DNA of 45,992 nt from an uncultured Lachnoclostridium sp. Lineage in GTDB: Bacteria > Bacillota > Clostridia > Lachnospirales > Lachnospiraceae. A program made the translations under genes and the position numbers. The notes beneath the pieces are model-generated. The model was not told the origin of the DNA, ran no database searches, and saw nothing but the letters and a program-made list of their open reading frames with translations. The stretch spans positions 1-45,992 of the forward strand of contig CANOID010000011.1 of assembly GCA_947565985.1 (NCBI GenBank), given 5' to 3'. Below, piece after piece: positions 34,360 through 42,905 of this stretch (position 1 is the stretch's first letter; each line of letters starts with the position of its first letter).

Positions 34360-35679
34360 TTATAATATTTGTGCAAGAAGTATTTCATGTGTAAGATTTT
34401 CAAGTATACGAACTTTTTGTATAGTGTTGCATAGACTTTTAGTATCATTAATTCTCTCTGCTGGTACTGCAATACGTATGTATCTTTCATTGTGACCAAT
34501 AAGATATTTTTCGTTATCTATCTTTATAATTTCTTCAAAAAGTACTTTTTCGTATTCCTTTACTGCTTGCTTTTGGTATGCTATTTCAAGTTCTCTCTCC
34601 ATTACGGAAAGTTTATGACTTCTGTCCGCTTTTTTTTGCTCTGTAAGCTGACCATCCATTTCATCTGCTATGGTTCCACGTCGCCTTGAATACTTAAATA
34701 TATGTATCTGAGCAAATCCTATTTTCTGAACAAATCTGCACGTCTCTTTAAATTCTTCTTCTGTTTCCTGCGGGAATCCTACTATTATATCAGTTGTTAT
34801 AGCAGGGTTCTCGAAGTATTTTCGCAATACTTTTACACATTCAAAATACTTTTCAGATGTATAGTGTCTGTTCATCCGTTTTAAAACTGTATCAGAACCG
34901 CTTTGCAGCGACAGATGAAAATGTGGACAAAGCTGTGGTATAGCTACAAGTTCCTTTACAAAATTCTCAGTTATTATACGTGGCTCAAGTGAGCCAAGGC
35001 GTATACGCTCTATACCATCTACATGGCTTATAGCTTTTAACAGCTTTAATAGTGGTTTACCACCAAGTTTAATAAAGCTTTGTGCATCATCAGGGCTGGC
35101 ACCATATGAAGACACGTGTATGCCAGTTATAACAATTTCTTTATATCCTTTTTTGGCAAGCTCTTTAACTTCTGTCTCAATGTCTGCTATACTGCGGCTT
35201 TTTATTTCTCCTCTGACATATGGAATAATACAGTATGTACAATATTGGTTACATCCGTCCTGTACTTTGACATAAGCTCTTGTATGTTCATGCCTCTCTG
35301 CTGTTGTCACTATAGAATTGTCTGTACTTATAATACCATCTTTTATAGAGTCGTTTACAATATCAAGAATATGTGATTTATCTTTATTTGATATAAATAT
35401 ATCAATACTGTCATCTTTTTCGCCCTTTTTAATTGCAGAATCAACATAACATCCTGTTGCAACTACAAGTGCATTAGGATTTAGTTTTCGTGCTTTGTGT
35501 AGCATCTGTCTTGACTTTCGATCCGCTATATTAGTAACTGTACATGTATTTATAATATACACATCTGCACAGTCTTCAAAGCTTGTAATTATATATCCTG
35601 CATCCGCGAATGACTTTTTCATCTTATCTGTTTCGTAAGAATTAACCTTACACCCCAGTGTCAAAAATGCAACTTTCAC
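34360..35679 (-). CDS. mtaB: tRNA (t6A37) methylthiotransferase MtaB
   Basis: A 439-residue radical-SAM methylthiotransferase that converts t6A37 to ms2t6A in tRNAs reading ANN codons. The N-terminal UPF0004 domain has LGCKVNSYE, NTCTVTN and TGCYVD, giving the three Cys of one Fe-S cluster. The radical-SAM motif CNQYCTYCIIPYVRG follows, then the TIM-barrel and a TRAM-like C terminus. It starts with GTG after GGAGGG. It seems to be the first gene of the minus-strand cluster running down to the U32 gene. Confidence 0.94.
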   Translation of the reverse strand: MKVAFLTLGCKVNSYETDKMKKSFADAGYIITSFEDCADVYIINTCTVTNIADRKSRQMLHKARKLNPNALVVATGCYVDSAIKKGEKDDSIDIFISNKDKSHILDIVNDSIKDGIISTDNSIVTTAERHEHTRAYVKVQDGCNQYCTYCIIPYVRGEIKSRSIADIETEVKELAKKGYKEIVITGIHVSSYGASPDDAQSFIKLGGKPLLKLLKAISHVDGIERIRLGSLEPRIITENFVKELVAIPQLCPHFHLSLQSGSDTVLKRMNRHYTSEKYFECVKVLRKYFENPAITTDIIVGFPQETEEEFKETCRFVQKIGFAQIHIFKYSRRRGTIADEMDGQLTEQKKADRSHKLSVMERELEIAYQKQAVKEYEKVLFEEIIKIDNEKYLIGHNERYIRIAVPAERINDTKSLCNTIQKVRILENLTHEILLAQIL

Positions 35680-35817
35680 AATTTACCCTCCATTTGCATA
35701 TATTTTTTGCGATTTTTTTGATTTTTTATGGTATGTTTTCCCAATTTTTAGATAGATTGTATATTGACTTTTTGCCCCATCATGTTAGTATATAGTAATA
35801 TAATTAAGAAAAGGAGG

Positions 35818-35847
35818 ATGCAGGAAATAGAAATATTTCTTTGCTAA
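35818..35847 (+). other. nine-codon leader ORF ahead of the HPr-like gene
   Basis: ATG at 35818 directly follows AAGGAGG and encodes MQEIEIFLC, ending at TAA 35845-35847, six bases before the HPr-like ATG and in the same frame. The HPr-like gene has no good ribosome binding site of its own. Translation may be coupled through this leader, or the TAA may be a recent mutation or sequence error. The AGGAGG is almost abutting its ATG, so its own initiation may be weak. Confidence 0.35.
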
Positions 35848-35853
35848 TTTTTT

Positions 35854-36087
35854 ATGAAAACAGTAAAAATTTCTTTAAACTCTATTGATAAGGTGAAAGC
35901 ATTTGTAAACGACGTTACTAAGTTTGATACAGATTTCGACCTTGTATCTGGCAGATATGTGATTGATGCAAAGTCTATAATGGGCATTTTTAGCCTTGAC
36001 CTTTCAAAAGCAATTGACTTAAATATTCATGACGATGAGAACATTGATGACATACTCAAAATCTTAGAGCCATACATCGTTGGTTAA
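35854..36087 (+). CDS. HPr-like protein lacking the phosphorylatable histidine
   Basis: A 77-residue protein with the HPr/Crh fold pattern. The C-terminal half is characteristic (VIDAKSIMGIFSLDLSKAIDLNI), including the Ser-46 region. The N-terminal loop that carries His15 (GLHARPA) is replaced by DKVKAFVND, so it cannot carry phosphate for the PTS in the usual way. It could be a regulatory paralogue like Crh, which keeps Ser46 but lacks His15. The nearest Shine-Dalgarno is 36 nt upstream, before a nine-codon ORF. A terminator hairpin follows. Confidence 0.82.
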   Translation: MKTVKISLNSIDKVKAFVNDVTKFDTDFDLVSGRYVIDAKSIMGIFSLDLSKAIDLNIHDDENIDDILKILEPYIVG

Positions 36088-36126
36088 TTAGCATTACAGA
36101 TACTTTAAAACAAATCGACAATTTCC

Positions 36127-36148
36127 GAGAACACCTTGAGGTGTTCTC
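36127..36148 (+). terminator. terminator of the HPr-like gene
   Basis: A perfect 9-bp stem GAGAACACC/GGTGTTCTC with a TTGA loop is followed by TTTATG, between the convergent HPr-like and thiI genes. Confidence 0.7.
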
Positions 36149-36169
36149 TTTATGTCTGCAAATTTACTG

Positions 36170-37351
36170 TTACTCGTCTATTTCAATAATTTCAACAGTC
36201 TCAAGTGCTGTTTTTACCATTTCATCTATTTGCTCTGCAATCTTTTTTTCTGAGTTTCTTATTACATTTGCATTTGGTTTCGTTACAGGATGTTTTGCTA
36301 CAAATATTGTACAACAATCCTCATAAGGTTGAATTGATGTCTCAAAAGTCCCTATTTTTTCTGCAAGATTCACTATATCCTGTTTGTCAAATGCTATAAG
36401 CGGGCGATAAACTGGCAGACTGCACACCTCATTAGTCACTAAAAGACTCTGCATCGTCTGACTTGCAACTTGTCCTATACTTTCTCCTGTAACAAGTCCT
36501 ATACATCTATTATTGACCGCAATCTCCTCTGCTATACGCATCATATAGCGACGCATTATAATTGTAAGCTCTTCATGTGGGCATTTTTCATAAATGTACA
36601 TCTGTATTTCAGTAAAATTAATTATATTTAGACGAATTTTGCCTGTATAACGTGACATTATCCTAGCAAGATTTAAAACCTTTTCTTTTGCACGTTCACT
36701 TGTATAAGGAGGTGCATGGAAATATACAGCATCAAGTACAACACCTCTTTTGGATATCATATATCCTGCAACAGGACTGTCTATGCCTCCAGATAAAAGC
36801 AGCATTGCCTTACCAGCAGTACCTAATGGCATACCACCCATTCCCTGATAAACCTTTGAATAAACATATGCTTTGTCCCTTACTTCTATCCATATATAAA
36901 CATCAGGGCTGTGCACATCCACTTTTAGACCATCGAAACGCTCCAAAAGATATCCACCCATCTGCTCACATATTTCTGGTGATGTAAACTGGTAACACTT
37001 ATCACTTCTTTTAGATTTTACTTTAAATGAAAAATTTATCTCTTTATATTGTTTTTCTATAAAATCCCCTGCTGCTTTTTTTAAGTTTTCCCATGACTTA
37101 TCTTCTATAACTTCAACAGGGCTTATTGCTGATATTCCCGGAACTCTCTGAAGTGTCTCTATAACTTCATCAGAATCAAAATCTCCTGTCGCCTCTACAT
37201 ATATCCTGCCCTGTTCTCTAACAACAGTAAAATCTCCATCTACTTTAGAAAGTTTTATTCTTATCTGTTCACACAAAGCATTTTCAAACTTATACCTGTT
37301 TTTTCCCTTAACACCGATTTCCGCATATTTTAATAAAAATCCCTGAATCAT
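36170..37351 (-). CDS. thiI: tRNA 4-thiouridine synthase ThiI
   Basis: A 393-residue protein with an N-terminal ferredoxin-like/THUMP region (to about residue 165) and a PP-loop ATPase domain (LLLSGGIDSPVAGYM). Conserved Cys are seen in FEDCCTI-like context near the end and KCPHEEL in the middle. It transfers sulfur to U8 of tRNA. There is no C-terminal rhodanese domain, as in other Firmicutes, where a dedicated cysteine desulfurase supplies sulfur. Such a gene lies 16 nt upstream. A thiazole role is less likely in this short form. Confidence 0.95.
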   Translation of the reverse strand: MIQGFLLKYAEIGVKGKNRYKFENALCEQIRIKLSKVDGDFTVVREQGRIYVEATGDFDSDEVIETLQRVPGISAISPVEVIEDKSWENLKKAAGDFIEKQYKEINFSFKVKSKRSDKCYQFTSPEICEQMGGYLLERFDGLKVDVHSPDVYIWIEVRDKAYVYSKVYQGMGGMPLGTAGKAMLLLSGGIDSPVAGYMISKRGVVLDAVYFHAPPYTSERAKEKVLNLARIMSRYTGKIRLNIINFTEIQMYIYEKCPHEELTIIMRRYMMRIAEEIAVNNRCIGLVTGESIGQVASQTMQSLLVTNEVCSLPVYRPLIAFDKQDIVNLAEKIGTFETSIQPYEDCCTIFVAKHPVTKPNANVIRNSEKKIAEQIDEMVKTALETVEIIEIDE

Positions 37352-37367
37352 AGGTTATTCCTCCACA

Positions 37368-38531
37368 CTATTTTATGGTAAACTTTCTAAGAATTGGCAA
37401 TTCTTCGCATAGTACATCTACAGCATAATCTATCTGCTCCTCAGTAGTAAAGATTGACAAGCTGAATCTTAATGTAGAATCAAGAAGCCTATCCTCTACA
37501 CCAGATGCTTTTAATGTGCCGCTAAGTTCTGGGTGATTTGAAGAACAAGCAGAACCTGATGATACATATATACCTTTTTTCGCCAGTGCATTAAGCAATA
37601 CTTCACTTCTTATGCCTTCAAAACTAGCACTTATTATATGTGGTGCAGTTTCTTCAATCATAATTTTATCTATAGCATTTACATGAACCTTATCAAGCTT
37701 TGTAAGCTTTTCAATAAGCCTTTTCTTTAATCTATAAAGCTTTATAATATTTTCACTGTTATGTTCATATATAAGTTTAGAAGCAAGCCCTAAACCTGCT
37801 ATTGCTGGCACATTTTCTGTGCCAGAACGCATACCCTTTTGCTGTCCTCCGCCAAAGGTGACAGGAACAAGCTTTGTTTTAGCCTTTACATACAAAAATC
37901 CGCTACCCTTCGGTCCATGTATCTTATGACCACTTACAGACATCATATCTATACCAAGTTTCTTAGGAACTATTTTATATTTTCCATATGCCTGAATTGC
38001 GTCTACATGAAATAAAGTATCTGAATTTATATTTTTAACTATATTGGATAAATTTTTAATATTCTGTACACAACCAAGTTCATTATTTACGTACATAATC
38101 GATATAAGAATTGTATCATCTCTGATAGCATCTACAAGTGCAGTCTCATCTACATGACCATTTTTATCCACTGGAAGATATGTCACATCAAATCCTTGTC
38201 TTTCAAGAAAAGCTAATGGTTCATGCACCGATGCGTGTTCTATGCGTGTAGTAATAATATGCTTTCCTTTGCGTTTATTGGCAATTGCTGCTCCTATCAG
38301 TGCCATATTATTGGCTTCAGTTCCACCTGATGTAAATACTATCTCACTTGGCTGGCACTTTAAAAGTGCAGCAATATTTTCTGCAGCATTAACAATATAC
38401 TTTTCCGCAGCTATGCCTTTAGTATGTCTTGAAGAAGGATTTCCATAATCATCTTTCATAACTTGAACCATTAAATCACATACTTCTGGAAAGACAGGAG
38501 TAGTTGCTGCATTGTCAAGATATGCCTCCAT
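37368..38531 (-). CDS. cysteine desulfurase, NifS/NifZ-like
   Basis: A 387-residue class V PLP enzyme that takes sulfur from cysteine. It has the N-terminal YLDNAATTPV, the cofactor-site FTSGGTEANNMA, HVDAIQAYGK, the PLP-lysine segment SVSGHKIHGPKG and the active-site Cys in VSSGSACSSNHPE. It lies 16 nt before thiI, matching the nifZ-thiI pair of Bacillus that makes s4U, so tRNA thiolation is its likely job. A general role in Fe-S assembly is possible. It is 35 nt downstream of rsmE. Confidence 0.93.
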   Translation of the reverse strand: MEAYLDNAATTPVFPEVCDLMVQVMKDDYGNPSSRHTKGIAAEKYIVNAAENIAALLKCQPSEIVFTSGGTEANNMALIGAAIANKRKGKHIITTRIEHASVHEPLAFLERQGFDVTYLPVDKNGHVDETALVDAIRDDTILISIMYVNNELGCVQNIKNLSNIVKNINSDTLFHVDAIQAYGKYKIVPKKLGIDMMSVSGHKIHGPKGSGFLYVKAKTKLVPVTFGGGQQKGMRSGTENVPAIAGLGLASKLIYEHNSENIIKLYRLKKRLIEKLTKLDKVHVNAIDKIMIEETAPHIISASFEGIRSEVLLNALAKKGIYVSSGSACSSNHPELSGTLKASGVEDRLLDSTLRFSLSIFTTEEQIDYAVDVLCEELPILRKFTIK

Positions 38532-38566
38532 AGTCGCTATAACCTCCGTAAAATAACCTTTATATT

Positions 38567-39304
38567 TCAGTCTTGCATTGCAAACATCAGTATAGATATA
38601 AATGCCATACCTGCTGTCTCAGTGCGAAGAATTCTTTTTCCTAAAGTAACAGGATAAATCCCCATATTTATAGCCTGTGCAATTTCTTCTTTCTCAAATC
38701 CACCCTCTGGTCCAATAAATATACCTGCACTATTTTTACTACAAGCTTCACTCACAATTTTTCTTGAACTGTCAATTCCGTCCGCTAACTCATATGGTAT
38801 CATATTGTACTCTAAGCTAGAGGCAATGTCAAATGCTTTTTGTAGTGTAACGGGAATCTTAACCTTTGGAATAATCCCTCTGCCTGACTGTTTTGCTGCT
38901 GCTTCTGCTATTGCCTGCCAACGCTGCTGCTTTTTTAATGCTTTACTTTCATTAAGCTTGACAACACATCTTTTTGTTATAACAGGAACTATTTCTGACA
39001 CGCCAAGTTCAACCGTTTTTTGTACAATAAGCTCCATCTTATCACCCTTGGGAAGTCCTTGGAACAACACTAGTTTTGTTTTAAGCTCCGTATCTGAATT
39101 ATAGACTTTTTCAATATCAAGACTTATACAATGGCTATCTATCTCTTTAATCCTTGAAACATAATCAATGCCATCACCATCACACGCAACAATCCAGTCT
39201 CCTTTTTCAAGGCGTAACACGTTTTTAATATGGTTTACATCTGTTCCTGTTATATATATCTGATTGCCATTAATATCTTTTCTATTTATATAAAAGCGAT
39301 ACAT
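38567..39304 (-). CDS. rsmE: 16S rRNA (m3U1498) methyltransferase RsmE
   Basis: A 245-residue SPOUT methyltransferase. An N-terminal PUA-like domain (HIKNVLRLEKGD) is followed by the trefoil-knot SAM domain with LFQGLPKGDKMELIVQKTVELGV, AAKQSGRG, IGPEGGFEKEEI and LGKRILRTETA. It methylates N3 of U1498 of 16S rRNA. It is the first gene of the rsmE - cysteine desulfurase - thiI operon, which thus handles rRNA and tRNA modification. Confidence 0.95.
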   Translation of the reverse strand: MYRFYINRKDINGNQIYITGTDVNHIKNVLRLEKGDWIVACDGDGIDYVSRIKEIDSHCISLDIEKVYNSDTELKTKLVLFQGLPKGDKMELIVQKTVELGVSEIVPVITKRCVVKLNESKALKKQQRWQAIAEAAAKQSGRGIIPKVKIPVTLQKAFDIASSLEYNMIPYELADGIDSSRKIVSEACSKNSAGIFIGPEGGFEKEEIAQAINMGIYPVTLGKRILRTETAGMAFISILMFAMQD

Positions 39305-39385
39305 ATCTATATAATTCCTTCCTACATTGGTATTTTTATAATATCATTTCTTGAATTGCTTTGCAAGAAAGTCAGATAAAGAAAT

Positions 39386-39419
39386 AAAGCAGGAACAACA
39401 TTAATGCTATTCCTGCTTT
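39386..39419 (-). terminator. terminator of the FliD-like gene
   Basis: A perfect 10-bp stem AAAGCAGGAA/TTCCTGCTTT with a 14-nt loop, followed on the minus strand by ATTTCTTT, 32 nt past the stop codon. Confidence 0.75.
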
Positions 39420-39450
39420 TAAAAAAAATTCAAGCTAATAATAATCATTA

Positions 39451-40227
39451 TTATAAATACTTATTCATCTTAGTAGTGCTGGTAGTACCAAGATATGAAT
39501 ATGCACCATTGTATGTATATGCTGATGCATGGTTGTTAGTATATGCTGTACTATTTGCTATGCGATAACTTGCAGATGCTTTTGAAGTAACACTTGAACC
39601 ATATGAACCGCTTCCTACAAATAAGGTATTTACTGTAGTCATATTTGACTTTTTAAGTTTATCCTCATCAAGTGTCAGCTTGTTGTCCTTTCCAATCGTA
39701 ATACCTATATCAGAAAGCAGACCAGCATTTTTCTTTGTATTCTTAATTACATCAAGTGTCTTGCTTAACATCTTGGTTGAGTTTAAATCACCTGTAGAAT
39801 CAATAAATGAATTATATGCCTCAACATACTTCTTAACTGCACTGTTTATCTTGTCTGTGTCATAAACTGGCTTGCCTTTTTCGTCTAATGTATTCTTATA
39901 CAGTGACTTAGTGTTAAGTCCATCAAGTGCGTCTAATAATGACTCAGCATCTGATTTAGCCATCTGAAGACTGCCTGTAGAGTCTGTTGCTGCTGTTTCG
40001 TCATCTGTACTTGTTCCATCCAATGACTTTTTAGCATTCTCTTTTTGTGTTGAATAATAAGCATTTAAAAGCTTCTTATATGAACCACTTTTTATAAGTG
40101 ACATATCACCTATCACAGAACTAGTGCCTGAGAAAAGACCTATACCCCCACTATTATTGTTTTGTCCTGTATTAAAAAACGCATTAAAAAAATCACCATT
40201 TGAACCATTAACTGAATTAATTGCCAT
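39451..40227 (-). CDS. unrecognised Ser/Thr/Asn-rich protein with FliD-C-terminus-like segment
   Basis: A 258-residue protein of low complexity, rich in Ser, Thr, Asn and Tyr, without signal peptide or membrane segment. The middle (about 120-200) reads NSAVKKYVEAYNSF...LLSDIGITIGKDNKLTLDEDKLKKS...LF, which follows the pattern of the C-terminal region of FliD (flagellar cap). The N terminus (NSVNG...FFNAFF) looks like that of a flagellar-type export substrate. The ATG at 40227 has GGAG eight nt upstream; 40248 lacks a site. A sigma-D-like promoter lies upstream and a terminator downstream, so it is monocistronic. A flagellar or surface role is inference. Confidence 0.6.
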   Translation of the reverse strand: MAINSVNGSNGDFFNAFFNTGQNNNSGGIGLFSGTSSVIGDMSLIKSGSYKKLLNAYYSTQKENAKKSLDGTSTDDETAATDSTGSLQMAKSDAESLLDALDGLNTKSLYKNTLDEKGKPVYDTDKINSAVKKYVEAYNSFIDSTGDLNSTKMLSKTLDVIKNTKKNAGLLSDIGITIGKDNKLTLDEDKLKKSNMTTVNTLFVGSGSYGSSVTSKASASYRIANSTAYTNNHASAYTYNGAYSYLGTTSTTKMNKYL

Positions 40228-40268
40228 ATCACTCACTCCTTTGCACAATATAAAATAGGTTATATATT

Positions 40269-40295
40269 ATATCGAAATATATTTAAAATAGTTTA
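40269..40295 (-). promoter_or_regulatory. sigma-D (sigma-28)-like promoter
   Basis: On the minus strand TAAA (40295-40292), a 15-nt spacer and TTCGATAT (40276-40269) match TAAA-N15-GCCGATAT with six of eight bases in the -10. It lies about 40 nt upstream of the FliD-like start. AT-rich context lowers the weight. Confidence 0.45.
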
Positions 40296-40328
40296 TGGCT
40301 TTTTACAAATTTTTCTCAAGATTTAAAA

Positions 40329-40357
40329 TTGACATTTATGTATAATATCTTTATATT
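40329..40357 (+). promoter_or_regulatory. promoter of the Cof-type phosphatase gene
   Basis: Perfect TTGACA, 17-nt spacer, TATATT, about 65 nt before the ATG at 40422. Confidence 0.6.
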
Positions 40358-40421
40358 ATATATTACTATGTACAACTTTTATTATTAATTTTTTCAATAA
40401 ACATATGAGAGGAAATATCTA

Positions 40422-41222
40422 ATGCAAAATTTAATTTTTTTTGATGTAGATGGAACACTAATTGTAAAAAATGGCGAAGACTACCATATACCTGAAAGTA
40501 CGTCCAAAGCTTTAAAACTTCTTAGAGAAAACGGTAACTTATGTTTTATAAATTCAGGAAGAACAATGGCTGAAATGGATTCTGTAATACGTGGGATTGA
40601 AGTTGATGGTTTTGTATGTGGCTGTGGTACATATATAAGCTATAAAGATGATGTACTTTTTTCGATATCAATACCATTAAAACTTTGCGACGAGATTATT
40701 AATGACCTTCAAAAATGTAATGTTGAGTGGTTTCTTGAAGGAAAAAATCGTATATATTTTAATAATATACCTTCAAACACACAGATAGGTCTATTTAAAA
40801 AAGAACTTATTGAAAAGTTTTTCCTTCCATTTTCTATAATATTACCTGATAATAAAGATACACCTGTTTTTGATAAATTCTGTGTATGTCTTCTGCCTAA
40901 CAATAATTTTGAATATTTTTTAAATAAATACAGAGAATATTTTACATTTATTGACCGAGGTGATGACTTTTTTGAAATAGTGCCTAAAGGATATTCTAAG
41001 GCCACTGGAATACAGTTTTTAGCAGATTACTTTGATATTCCAATTAAAAATACATATGCAGTAGGTGATAGTGCCAATGACCTTTCTATGCTTGAATTTG
41101 CTGGGACTGGTATTGTTATGGGAAATAGTCCTGAAAATGTCACAAAATATGCAGACTATGTAACAGATTCTATAATGGATAATGGTATTTATAATGCAAT
41201 GAAATATTTTAATCTTATATAA
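40422..41222 (+). CDS. Cof-type HAD-IIB phosphatase
   Basis: A 266-residue HAD subfamily IIB hydrolase. The nucleophile motif FFDVDGTLI is at the N terminus, followed by motif II INSGRT, a large C2 cap, Lys in PKGYSKATG and motif IV AVGDSANDLSMLEFA. Members act on sugar phosphates, nucleotides or cofactor phosphates; the substrate is not predictable. It is a single gene with a clear promoter and a shared hairpin at its end. Confidence 0.92.
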   Translation: MQNLIFFDVDGTLIVKNGEDYHIPESTSKALKLLRENGNLCFINSGRTMAEMDSVIRGIEVDGFVCGCGTYISYKDDVLFSISIPLKLCDEIINDLQKCNVEWFLEGKNRIYFNNIPSNTQIGLFKKELIEKFFLPFSIILPDNKDTPVFDKFCVCLLPNNNFEYFLNKYREYFTFIDRGDDFFEIVPKGYSKATGIQFLADYFDIPIKNTYAVGDSANDLSMLEFAGTGIVMGNSPENVTKYADYVTDSIMDNGIYNAMKYFNLI

Positions 41223-41237
41223 ACTTACAATTAGTGT

Positions 41238-41269
41238 ACTGCCAGTGTCTATCCCTCGCCATTGGCAGT
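41238..41269. terminator. hairpin between convergent genes
   Basis: A 10-bp stem (ACTGCCAGTG/CATTGGCAGT, one G-T pair) with a 12-nt loop overlaps the last codons of the minus-strand membrane protein gene and follows the Cof phosphatase gene by 15 nt. Confidence 0.55.
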
Positions 41270-41710
41270 CTGTCCAGACAGCTTTTCAAGCACAGATTTA
41301 TAGACCATAATAAGATATGCGTCTATAAAACAGTATTTATTAGAGAGAAATTCTGTCAGTTTATAAAGAAAACAGATACCCATAAGCATTACACTTATAC
41401 ATGTCACTGTATAATTAAGCTGTAATGCGAGGATTACAAAATTTGCTATTACATAAAATATAAAAACAGAGAAAAATTTTCTGCCTATCTGTAATGCCAG
41501 ATAAAGCGTTTCGGCAAGCAATTCACTACATTCATTTATATATTCACTGTTTTTTTCTTTAAGCTGCTCATACATATCTTGGAAAATCTTTTTATCTTCA
41601 ATTTTTGCTTTGGAATTGCCTTTTAAAACCTCTTCTTCACACATTCTGACATACGACATATACTTATTATTACCAAATTGTCTTCTTAAACACTTTCTAA
41701 AAACATTCAT
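41249..41710 (-). CDS. small membrane protein of unknown function
   Basis: A 153-residue protein I do not recognise. The first 75 residues are charged and helical (KAKIEDKKIFQDMYEQLKEKNSEYINECSELL, possible coiled coil). Two or three hydrophobic segments follow (about 79-98, 100-118, perhaps 125-138), then a short polar tail. The start has GGGG about ten nt upstream. It is separated from the REC-HPt gene by a terminator hairpin and is probably monocistronic. Confidence 0.65.
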   Translation of the reverse strand: MNVFRKCLRRQFGNNKYMSYVRMCEEEVLKGNSKAKIEDKKIFQDMYEQLKEKNSEYINECSELLAETLYLALQIGRKFFSVFIFYVIANFVILALQLNYTVTCISVMLMGICFLYKLTEFLSNKYCFIDAYLIMVYKSVLEKLSGQTANGEG

Positions 41711-41790
41711 TCTAATACCCCATTTTGATATTTTCTTTATAATTTATGTAATTTTTTATATTGTGTTAATAAAAAACATAATACAATATA

Positions 41791-41820
41791 TGCGTGCTAG
41801 GTGTATTTCCCAAGCACGCA
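41791..41820 (-). terminator. terminator of the REC-HPt gene
   Basis: A perfect 8-bp stem TGCGTGCT/AGCACGCA with a 14-nt loop, followed on the minus strand by an AT-rich tract and TTTTTT, directly after the stop at 41837. Confidence 0.65.
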
Positions 41821-41836
41821 GTTATCAATTATCAGT

Positions 41837-42874
41837 TTAATGATACATCGTTTCCAAAACTTCCATAGCTTCGTCATATTGAAAATTCTGAATAAAATTA
41901 TCTATACTTTGTAATTTAGTTCTGTGCTCATTATCACTACCTGAAAGCATTTCTTCAAGAAGATCTGTAATCTCTATATACTCAAAATTTTGTATACTTT
42001 CTTTTAATTTATCCAGTTTTTGTACAAATTCAGACTCTGCCATTTGAATATTTGGCTTTTTTGAATTGGCTTTTTCGTTATAATACTCACAGACAAACTT
42101 AAGCTGGTCATTGATTTTCTTTACGCTGTCCATATATTCATCAATATTTGCATGGATATATGCACTGTCTAAATCTTTTGAAGCAGCTTCAAGCATTTTT
42201 GAATTACCAGCAAGACTGGTAGCACCTATGTTTAAAAAAATCCCCTTTAGACTGTGAAAATGCAGTTTCATAATATCCATATGTTCTGTATTTCTTATAA
42301 CATCTAGCTTATTATAATTCTCAGATATATTTCCCAAAGATACATTTAGAACTTTCATATAGCTTTCTAAGTTTCCTGCCATAAGTGAAATACCTTCTTC
42401 ATAGTCAAGACCTTCCACCTGCGAAAGAAAATCAGCAGAATTAATATCTTCTTCATCTTCTTCATCATCACTTGTGGATTCTTCCCACATAAGCCCATAC
42501 TGTTTAAGCTTCATTTCAAAATCTTCTGTACGGACAGGCTTTCTTAAAACACAGTCTGCTCCTGCCTCTATAAAGAAATTGGTTACTTCTTCATCTACAG
42601 TGGCTGAAACACCTATTACCTTTGGTTTATTTTTATCTTCTGACACAAACATTATCTGTCTTGTAGTCTGTACGCCATCCATATCAGGCATAATGTAGTC
42701 CATAAGAACTATATCATATTGTGTGCCACATACCTTTTCTATTGCCTCCATACCTGATTCGGCTATATCAGTTTTTATTCCATAGTGTTCAATCATTGCA
42801 GACAACACCATAGCATTAACTGCATTATCATCTACAACAAGAACTCTTATATCTGCAATAATTCTTTGCTCCAT
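41837..42874 (-). CDS. receiver-HPt phosphorelay protein
   Basis: A 345-residue protein with an N-terminal receiver domain (VDDNAVNAMVL, phospho-acceptor Asp59 in LMDYIMPDMDG, Lys in VLRKPV), an acidic linker (DDEEDEEDINS) and an HPt domain with phospho-accepting His207 (HFHSLKG). The last 60 residues are helical and unassigned. There is no DNA-binding or enzymatic output, so it should pass phosphate on. I prefer the ATG at 42874, after a GGAGA; 42892 is also possible. It lies about 31 nt after galM. The hybrid kinase at 21358-24207 ends in a receiver and lacks an HPt, so it is a candidate partner (inference). Confidence 0.86.
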   Translation of the reverse strand: MEQRIIADIRVLVVDDNAVNAMVLSAMIEHYGIKTDIAESGMEAIEKVCGTQYDIVLMDYIMPDMDGVQTTRQIMFVSEDKNKPKVIGVSATVDEEVTNFFIEAGADCVLRKPVRTEDFEMKLKQYGLMWEESTSDDEEDEEDINSADFLSQVEGLDYEEGISLMAGNLESYMKVLNVSLGNISENYNKLDVIRNTEHMDIMKLHFHSLKGIFLNIGATSLAGNSKMLEAASKDLDSAYIHANIDEYMDSVKKINDQLKFVCEYYNEKANSKKPNIQMAESEFVQKLDKLKESIQNFEYIEITDLLEEMLSGSDNEHRTKLQSIDNFIQNFQYDEAMEVLETMYH

Positions 42875-42905
42875 ATATAATATTGTCTCCATTCTGTTAC
42901 TTAAA

